Shown: positions 26,188-33,028 of the stretch, one piece after another
How positions within the stretch are numbered: the first letter of the stretch is position 1
Layout of the letters: the number at the start of each line of letters is the position of its first letter
The notes under the pieces: model-generated
What the model saw: only the letters and a program-made list of their open reading frames with translations
The model's database searches: none
What the model was told of the DNA's origin: nothing
Assembly: GCA_018814765.1 (NCBI GenBank)
Contig: JAHIZJ010000018.1
Coordinates: forward strand, 1-33,028
DNA length: 33,028 bases
Direction of reading: 5' to 3'
Source of the DNA: Patescibacteria group bacterium
GTDB taxonomy: Bacteria > Patescibacteriota > Patescibacteriia > JAHIZJ01
Position numbers and translations under genes: made by a program

Positions 26188-27288
26188 TTATGTCTTTCTA
26201 TGTACAATTACGCCCTGAACGACTCCAATAGCAATAAATGAGGCTACTAATGAACTACCTCCGGCACTTACAAAAGGCAATGGTATTCCTACCACAGGCA
26301 CCAAGCCAATATTCATTCCAATATTTATAAACATCTGCAAAAATATCATTATTATAACCCCACTTATCACAAATAAAGAAAAATCATCACGAGACTTTCG
26401 AGCTACATTAATCAATCGTATGAATAATACAATAAAAAACGCTAGTACTAACACAGCACCAACAAGCCCAAGCTCTTCTGCTACTACGGCATATATAAAA
26501 TCAGTTTGTTGTTCTGGTAAAAATTTTAGTTGACTTTGCGGACCTAAGCCCATACCACGTCCCCACAAATTTCCCGAGCCAACAGCTACAATAGATTGAG
26601 TAATATTGTATCCAGTTTTCAATGAATCTTGCGATGGATTTAAAAAAGTACCTATCCTTTCTTTCTGGTAATCCTTTAAACCAAAAACCCAGCCAGCGGT
26701 AGCAACTAAAGATATTATAACCAATAGTGTAATTAGGTATGATCTCTTAATATTTAATAAAAATAATAATCCTATCCAAATAAGGAAATAAATAATGGCA
26801 GATCCAAAATCTGGTTGAAACATTATCAAAACCAAAAAAACTATTGTTATCCCACCGCTAATGATAATATGCTTTGGATTGTGGATGTCTTTTCCATGAC
26901 GCGAAAAATATCGCGCTAATGAAATAATAAAAAACATTTTTACGAATTCTACAGGCTGTATTCCATAGCTACCCATAAATATCCAGCCCTTGGTACCACG
27001 AATTTCAGTACCCACAAACAATACCAACAATAATAATCCCAACCCAACTAATAAAATAACAGTTCCATAGGCACGAAAAAAACGAAAATCTATGAAGCTT
27101 ATTCCAAACATAGCCACCAAACCAACTAGCACAAAGACTAACTGTTTTACAAAGACAGATGTGTCTTGTCCGGCAGTATTATATGAAGTGCTATATATTG
27201 AAAGTAAGCCAATCGATACCAGTAATATTACCAGGCTAACAATTAACCAATCAATTTTTTTTAGATAAAATAAATATCGGCCAAACAT
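26188..27288 (-). CDS. rodA: RodA/FtsW/SpoVE family glycosyltransferase (RodA-like)
   Basis: 366 aa; GWIFMGSYGIQPVEFVKMFFI, LPEQQTDFIYAVVAEELGLVGA, GIPLPFVSAGGSSL. Confidence 0.92.
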   Translation of the reverse strand: MFGRYLFYLKKIDWLIVSLVILLVSIGLLSIYSTSYNTAGQDTSVFVKQLVFVLVGLVAMFGISFIDFRFFRAYGTVILLVGLGLLLLVLFVGTEIRGTKGWIFMGSYGIQPVEFVKMFFIISLARYFSRHGKDIHNPKHIIISGGITIVFLVLIMFQPDFGSAIIYFLIWIGLLFLLNIKRSYLITLLVIISLVATAGWVFGLKDYQKERIGTFLNPSQDSLKTGYNITQSIVAVGSGNLWGRGMGLGPQSQLKFLPEQQTDFIYAVVAEELGLVGAVLVLAFFIVLFIRLINVARKSRDDFSLFVISGVIIMIFLQMFINIGMNIGLVPVVGIPLPFVSAGGSSLVASFIAIGVVQGVIVHRKT

Positions 27289-27312
27289 ATTATAACCGAT
27301 TAATTAACATCA

Positions 27313-28152
27313 TTAGTTAGCTATTACGTTGCTCTTAGACAAATTATCAGACTGTACATACAACTCAACTTCAGTAGCTTTAAGAATATTTTCTGAGAAA
27401 CGAATATCTACAGGCCTTGTGGAATTTACATAGAAGTCATTTAATGTAGTACTTTTCACAGCAATTAGTTCATCATTTGACCAAACCAATGCGATTACTT
27501 CAACACTTCGTAAATTGGCAGTGCTTTTGTTTGTAATATCAGAAATTACGCGTGCTTGAGTCGCCTGATCATCAATAGACTGAATTTTTGTGTCTGCAGT
27601 TATAAAATTTGGTAAATCGTAGTCTGCCACATTGCTTATCTGCTCCCACCTTGTATCTGATATCAAAAAATGGACATCTTCGTTCATAGCGTCATTACTC
27701 GTACTCCTAAAGTCCTGCGCATACACAATCATTTTTTCGCCGGGTAATAAATAAGTACTCCTAGCTTCTGTTTTTTGACCTGCAAATATAACCTTGTAAT
27801 CAATATTATTTGCATACCATTTTTTATTGGGATTTCTTAGCCATATTACAACATCATATGCACCTGGCCCTGCTTTAATAATTTCTGTCTCTACTACTAT
27901 TGCTTCTTTAGGAGCAATATTTATATGTATGGCCGGCCAATCAATAGTTGAAGCAATCATGGTATTTGGCCATTTATTCATATACTCCATGTCAGATATG
28001 TATGGGATTACAAACAATAAAACCCTTGTGTATAGCCCGGCATTAATTACTATCAATGTTACTAATAACAGTCTTTTCAGCCTATTCTTGTTGGATAAAA
28101 ACCAATAGCTGAACTTTAACTGTCTATCACTGACAACTTTTTCTTCTGACAT
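27313..28152 (-). CDS. Hypothetical membrane-anchored protein
   Basis: 279 aa with one N-terminal TM segment; no firm family. Confidence 0.65.
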   Translation of the reverse strand: MSEEKVVSDRQLKFSYWFLSNKNRLKRLLLVTLIVINAGLYTRVLLFVIPYISDMEYMNKWPNTMIASTIDWPAIHINIAPKEAIVVETEIIKAGPGAYDVVIWLRNPNKKWYANNIDYKVIFAGQKTEARSTYLLPGEKMIVYAQDFRSTSNDAMNEDVHFLISDTRWEQISNVADYDLPNFITADTKIQSIDDQATQARVISDITNKSTANLRSVEVIALVWSNDELIAVKSTTLNDFYVNSTRPVDIRFSENILKATEVELYVQSDNLSKSNVIAN

Positions 28153-28248
28153 ATATAAAATTATCGATTAACCTTAATATTTTAACAAATTATATGTTTT
28201 TCAACAAATCAGTATTATGTTATAATAATGCTGATTTTATAATTTATT

Positions 28249-28278
28249 TTAAGACCTTGTAAAACAAACTGGTCTTAA
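28249..28278 (+). promoter_or_regulatory. Leader hairpin upstream of the 97-aa gene
   Basis: TTAAGACC / GGTCTTAA with inner TTGT-AAA-ACAA; TATAAT at 28221-28226 upstream. Confidence 0.5.
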
Positions 28279-28297
28279 GCTTGAAAGGCTCATAATT

Positions 28298-28591
28298 ATG
28301 TTTGAGACATCAAAAGACGTTCTTCATTTAGTAAGCGCTGGTGCCATTGCTATCTTTGCATTTTTTCTCTGTTGGATCATGTACTACTTTATCTCTATAC
28401 TTAAAACTGCAAAAAACACAGTCAACGATATTCAGGAAAAAATAAACGGAATAGATGAAATCCTTAAGTCAGTCAAAGAGAAAGTTGTCAACTCGTCAAA
28501 CTATCTAGCACTACTCACCAAGAGCATTATGTCTCTTATTGATTTCTTTAAAGAGCGCAACGACAAAAAATCCAGTAAATTAAAGAAGTAA
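28298..28591 (+). CDS. Small membrane protein (one TM, coiled-coil-like tail)
   Basis: 97 aa; AIAIFAFFLCWIMYYFISIL then charged helix. Confidence 0.65.
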   Translation: MFETSKDVLHLVSAGAIAIFAFFLCWIMYYFISILKTAKNTVNDIQEKINGIDEILKSVKEKVVNSSNYLALLTKSIMSLIDFFKERNDKKSSKLKK

Positions 28592-28605
28592 CCTATTAAC
28601 TTAAG

Positions 28606-31600
28606 ATGGGATTTGTCCATCTCCACCTACATAGTCACTATAGCCTTCTTGATGGTCTTCCTAAAATAGACGAAATAGTAAAAAAAGTTAAAGATGAAGG
28701 CATGTCAGCCGTGGCCCTAACCGACCACGGAGTTATGTATGGGGCGATAGAATTTTATCAAAAAGCAATCAAAGAAAACATTAAGCCTATCATAGGTACA
28801 GAGGCATATGTTGCGCGAAATAGTCATCTTGATAAACGATCTAAAATTGATGAGAAGCCCTATCATTTAATTTTGTTGGCAAAAAACCATATTGGCTATA
28901 AAAATTTAATCTCTCTAACATCTCTAGCCCACTTAGATGGTTTTTATAGAAAACCACGTATTGATTTTGAATTATTAACCAAATACCACGAAGGTATTGT
29001 TGCTATCACCGCTTGCCTACAGGGTGAATTGGCAAATCACATTATTAATAATAATCTGGCCAAAGCCGAAGAGATGATAATCAAATATAAAAATCTTTTC
29101 GGTGATGATAGTTTTTATTTAGAGGTTCAGGCTCATCCAAACCTTCGTTTTCAAAATGAAGTCAATGAGCGCATTTTTAGCTTTAGTAACAAGCTAAACG
29201 TACCTGTTGTCGCAACAAATGATGTTCATTATCTTGAACCAGATGATAAAGATGCTCAAGACATACTTCTTTGTATTCAGACAAAAAGAAAAAAAGATGA
29301 TAAAGACCGTCTGACCTTAACCGAATACGATCTATCTTTCAGGTCCGCAGAACGAATGATAAGTGCTTTCCCTGATCATCCCGAGGTCATAATAAATACA
29401 GAGAAAGTAGCCAATCAGTGTAATCTAAAACTTGACCTAGGACAAACTTTACTTCCCCAATTTCCTCTCCCTGAAAATAAAACTGCTGATGAGTATTTAA
29501 AAGAGCTCTGCATAGGAGGGCTAAATAAACGCTATCAAATTGCAGACCACAAAAAATTAATAAATAACAAAGAAAGAAAAGTAATTGAACGAATGAATTT
29601 TGAGTTATCAGTTATTGAAAAAACCGGGTTTGCTTCTTATTTCCTGATTGTTCAAGACTTTATCAACTGGGCTAAAGGAAAGGGTATTGTGGTTGGTCCG
29701 GGTCGTGGATCAGCTGCCGGATCAATAATTGCATATCTGACAAATATCACTAACATGGACCCAATAAAATACGAATTGTTGTTTGAAAGATTTTTAAATC
29801 CCGAACGTATCTCCATGCCTGATATAGATATTGACTTTGCTGACGACAGAAGAGATGAAGTAATTCACTATGTTGAAGAAAAATACGGCCATGATCATGT
29901 GGCCCAGATTATCACATTTGGAACCATGGCGGCACGCGCAGCTATACGTGATGTTGGCCGAGCTTTAGGGTTAAGCTACTCTTACTGTGACCGAGTAGCC
30001 AAATTGATCCCAATGTTTTCTACCCTATCTGAAGCCATAAAAAACGTTGCAGAATTAAAAGAGATTTATGATAATGACGAAGAGGGTCGTAACTTACTTG
30101 ATAATGCAAAAAAACTTGAAGGCGTCGCTCGCCATGCATCCACCCATGCATGTGGAGTAGTCATTACCAAAGACACGCTGGAAAACTATGTACCGGTTCA
30201 ACATGCTAGTCAAAACGACGAGACCATAATTACACAATATTCACTGCATGCGATAGAAGATTTAGGCCTTTTAAAAATGGATTTTCTTGGATTAAAAAAC
30301 CTAACTATTTTACAAAACGCTATAGAGATCATTGAGAAAACTAACGATACAAAAATACTACTCGATGATTTACCTTTACATGACAAAAAAACATTCAAGC
30401 TCCTCCAAAAAGCTCAAACTACCGGCGTCTTCCAATTAGAAAGCTCGGGTATGAAGCGCTATTTGAAACAGCTCAAACCCACAAGTTTAGAGGATATAAT
30501 TGCAATGGTATCATTATACCGCCCTGGACCAATAGAGCTGATCCCTGATTTTATTGCCGGTAAACATGGGCTCAAAGAAACGCATTATTTACATCCCAAG
30601 CTTGAACCAATACTAAAAAAGACATATGGAGTGGCCGTTTATCAAGAGCAAATTATGCAGATTGTTCAATCATTGGCAGGCTTTACGCTAGCTGAAGCAG
30701 ATGTTTTACGTAAGGCTGTTGGTAAAAAAATTGCCGGTCTGTTAAATGAACAGAAAAAAAAGTTTATTGATGGATGTGTAGAAAATAATATTGCCAGAAG
30801 TACAGCTGAAAAAATATTCCAATTTATTGAGCCCTTTGCCCGCTATGGATTCAATAGATCACATGGAGCCTGTTATGCCTTAATCGCTTACCAAACAGCA
30901 TATTTTAAAGCTAATTACTCTGAAGCATTCATGGCCTCACTATTGACTTCTGATCAAGAAAATACAGATCGTATATCTGTAGAAGTTGATGAATGTAAAA
31001 AAATGGGTATTCAAGTTTTACCGCCAGATGTAAATGAAAGCTACTCCACATTTACAGTTGTAAAAACCGCCAAAAAACCGACTATCAGGTTTGGCTTAAG
31101 AGCAATAAAAAATGTAGGATCAAATATTGTTCGAACAATCATACAAGAACGAAAGAAAAATGGTCCATACAAAAATCTCGAAGACCTGCTTAGTCGTGTA
31201 AACACAAAAGATTTAAATAAAAAATCTCTTGAAAGCCTGGTTAAGTGTGGCGCGCTTGATTCATTTGGCAAACGCAATCAACTTTTAGAAAATATCAATC
31301 TACTATTAAGCTATTCAAAGTCCGCCGCCAAGGAAAGTGCCAATGGCCAAACTAATTTTTTTAGGCTTAACCCGGTATCAAATAGTCCCAAGCTAAAACT
31401 TAATGACACAGCTCCTGCAACAAAAGAACAACGCCTTGCCTGGGAAAAAGAATTGCTTGGTTTATACATTACCGAACATCCCTTTTCTGATTATCAAAAA
31501 CTTCTGCAAAACCACATCACTCCTATTAATGAATTATACAATGTCTCATCAAAACAAAGAGTTACAATTGCTGGCATAATTACAAAAATACAAAATGTAC

Positions 31601-32100
31601 TAACTCGCAATCACGACCAAATGCTTTTTGTCAGACTGGAAGATACAACCGGCTCTGTAGAAATACTTGTCTTCCCTACTCTATTAAAAGATAATTCTGA
31701 TATCTGGCAAACTAGCCGAATTATTTCAATCTCAGGAAAAATATCCGAAAAAGACGATGAAAGAAAATTTCTTGCTAATAAAGTTACAGAATTGAATCTG
31801 GAATCAGCAATAAATAAAGTAAAATCTCTAAAAGATCAAGACCAAAATAATAATTTTGAGAAACACACTAAACCAAACAATAATTTCTTTATCCACGTTC
31901 CTAGTAGAGCAAAACGTGATGTTTATGTTAGACTAAAAGAGTTACTAGCTCAACACCCGGGCAACACCCCAGTATTCTTGGTGGTTGATAACCATGATGG
32001 CCAACGTGTTATAAAAACCACTCTTCAGGTCCAAAACAACGAAGAAACAACTAAAGCCATTGAAGCACTTATCGGTCATGATAGAATAAAGATTAAATAA
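28606..32100 (+). CDS. dnaE: DNA polymerase III subunit alpha
   Basis: 1164 aa; PHP VHLHLHSHYSLLDGLPKI, VGPGRGSAAGSIIAYLTNITNMDPIKYELLFERFLNPERISMPDIDIDF, FARYGFNRSHGACYALIAYQTAYFKANY. Confidence 0.97.
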   Translation: MGFVHLHLHSHYSLLDGLPKIDEIVKKVKDEGMSAVALTDHGVMYGAIEFYQKAIKENIKPIIGTEAYVARNSHLDKRSKIDEKPYHLILLAKNHIGYKNLISLTSLAHLDGFYRKPRIDFELLTKYHEGIVAITACLQGELANHIINNNLAKAEEMIIKYKNLFGDDSFYLEVQAHPNLRFQNEVNERIFSFSNKLNVPVVATNDVHYLEPDDKDAQDILLCIQTKRKKDDKDRLTLTEYDLSFRSAERMISAFPDHPEVIINTEKVANQCNLKLDLGQTLLPQFPLPENKTADEYLKELCIGGLNKRYQIADHKKLINNKERKVIERMNFELSVIEKTGFASYFLIVQDFINWAKGKGIVVGPGRGSAAGSIIAYLTNITNMDPIKYELLFERFLNPERISMPDIDIDFADDRRDEVIHYVEEKYGHDHVAQIITFGTMAARAAIRDVGRALGLSYSYCDRVAKLIPMFSTLSEAIKNVAELKEIYDNDEEGRNLLDNAKKLEGVARHASTHACGVVITKDTLENYVPVQHASQNDETIITQYSLHAIEDLGLLKMDFLGLKNLTILQNAIEIIEKTNDTKILLDDLPLHDKKTFKLLQKAQTTGVFQLESSGMKRYLKQLKPTSLEDIIAMVSLYRPGPIELIPDFIAGKHGLKETHYLHPKLEPILKKTYGVAVYQEQIMQIVQSLAGFTLAEADVLRKAVGKKIAGLLNEQKKKFIDGCVENNIARSTAEKIFQFIEPFARYGFNRSHGACYALIAYQTAYFKANYSEAFMASLLTSDQENTDRISVEVDECKKMGIQVLPPDVNESYSTFTVVKTAKKPTIRFGLRAIKNVGSNIVRTIIQERKKNGPYKNLEDLLSRVNTKDLNKKSLESLVKCGALDSFGKRNQLLENINLLLSYSKSAAKESANGQTNFFRLNPVSNSPKLKLNDTAPATKEQRLAWEKELLGLYITEHPFSDYQKLLQNHITPINELYNVSSKQRVTIAGIITKIQNVLTRNHDQMLFVRLEDTTGSVEILVFPTLLKDNSDIWQTSRIISISGKISEKDDERKFLANKVTELNLESAINKVKSLKDQDQNNNFEKHTKPNNNFFIHVPSRAKRDVYVRLKELLAQHPGNTPVFLVVDNHDGQRVIKTTLQVQNNEETTKAIEALIGHDRIKIK

Positions 32101-32105
32101 CTAAT

Positions 32106-33028
32106 GTGGCTACAAAAAGGAATATAAAAAAGGCTAAAATTCAACGATATTATCGTACTGTTATTATTGCATTTGCTATTGTTGCTTTTGTTTTGTTTGC
32201 TTTAATTGCTTACTTCTCTTTTTCAAATACAATTATTAATGTCAGCATTAACGAAGAGAATTATTCAACCAGCTCTCTTATTTTAATATCTCGCGAACTT
32301 CCCATAGAACAATCCGTGAATAATTTAGTCGCTGGAGTATTATTAGAAAAAAGCATAGAACACACAAAAGAATTCACTGAATTAACCGCAGAGTCAGAAG
32401 TGCCAGATAAAGCTAAGGGCAAGGTTATTATTTACAATAAGTACTCTCAACCTCAACCGTTAATAGCTACCACCAGGCTTTTATCGGAATCTGGTATTCT
32501 ATTTCGCACAGACACCCGTGTTGATGTCCCTGTGGGCGGACAAGTAGAGGTAAGTATTACTGCTGACCAGCCGGGTGAAATTGGTGAAATTGGACCTTCT
32601 AGATTTACCATTCCTGGACTTTGGACGGGTCTTCAGGACAAAATTTATGCTGAAAGTACGGAACCAATGACTGGGGGAACTATCATCACTACCGCCGCTA
32701 CTCAAGAAAATATTGATCAAGCAAAGGATGCCACATTTCAAGAGGCCTATAATATAGTCATGGATGAACTGGAAAAAGAATTGAAGACCATAAATACAGA
32801 TTATAAAATAAATGCTTATAAAAAAAGCTTACTCTCAGAAGAAGCATCGGTAGCTCCCGATACGCAGGCAGATTCATTTTCAGTAACCACTTCATTAAAT
32901 GTGGTCTCTCTTAGTTTCAACGAGGATGAAGTGCAATCATTGGCCATGGAACATATAAAAGATAATCTTCCTGAAAACATGAAATTTACCTTAGACACTG
33001 ACAAACCATTTACCTACACAATCGACAA
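32106..33028 (+). CDS. Baseplate-J-like membrane protein, partial (runs off the window)
   Basis: Absent from ORF track. GTG start at 32106, open to the edge: VATKRNIKKAKIQRYYRTVIIAFAIVAFVLFALIAYFSFS .. AKGKVIIYNKYSQPQPLIATTRLLSESGILFRTDTRVDVPVGGQVEVSITADQPGEIGEIGPSRFTIPGL. Confidence 0.75.
   Translation, partial: MATKRNIKKAKIQRYYRTVIIAFAIVAFVLFALIAYFSFSNTIINVSINEENYSTSSLILISRELPIEQSVNNLVAGVLLEKSIEHTKEFTELTAESEVPDKAKGKVIIYNKYSQPQPLIATTRLLSESGILFRTDTRVDVPVGGQVEVSITADQPGEIGEIGPSRFTIPGLWTGLQDKIYAESTEPMTGGTIITTAATQENIDQAKDATFQEAYNIVMDELEKELKTINTDYKINAYKKSLLSEEASVAPDTQADSFSVTTSLNVVSLSFNEDEVQSLAMEHIKDNLPENMKFTLDTDKPFTYTID

Overview
AT-rich bacterial chromosome segment. The gene content (BipA/TypA, asparaginase, PSP1/RicT-like, EF-Ts, S2, L31, RF1, PrmC, tandem DUF3048, L25, RodA/FtsW, DnaE, baseplate-J-like) and the DUF3048, FG-GAP and baseplate-J-like proteins suggest a Patescibacteria/CPR genome; this is inference, no search was run. 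Accessory parts: (1) a roughly 770-nt stretch with no ORF at the left edge, dense in complementary arms, possibly a structured ncRNA; (2) a 1163-aa S8 protease with an insert in its catalytic domain and FG-GAP-like C-terminal repeats; (3) a five-gene, minus-strand putative defence operon (HsdR, HsdM-HsdS fusion, DUF1863/ThsB-like TIR protein, RipA-like membrane protein, HEPN-motif protein), flanked by long imperfect inverted repeats with an 18-bp identical core and with two 16-bp perfect hairpins with G-rich loops inside the left end; (4) a tRNA cluster where intact tRNA-Tyr and tRNA-Thr sit among tRNA fragments interrupted by short GC-rich palindromes, two of them in the anticodon loop at or next to position 34. 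The rest (about 17.2-33.0 kb) is mostly ordinary housekeeping sequence.
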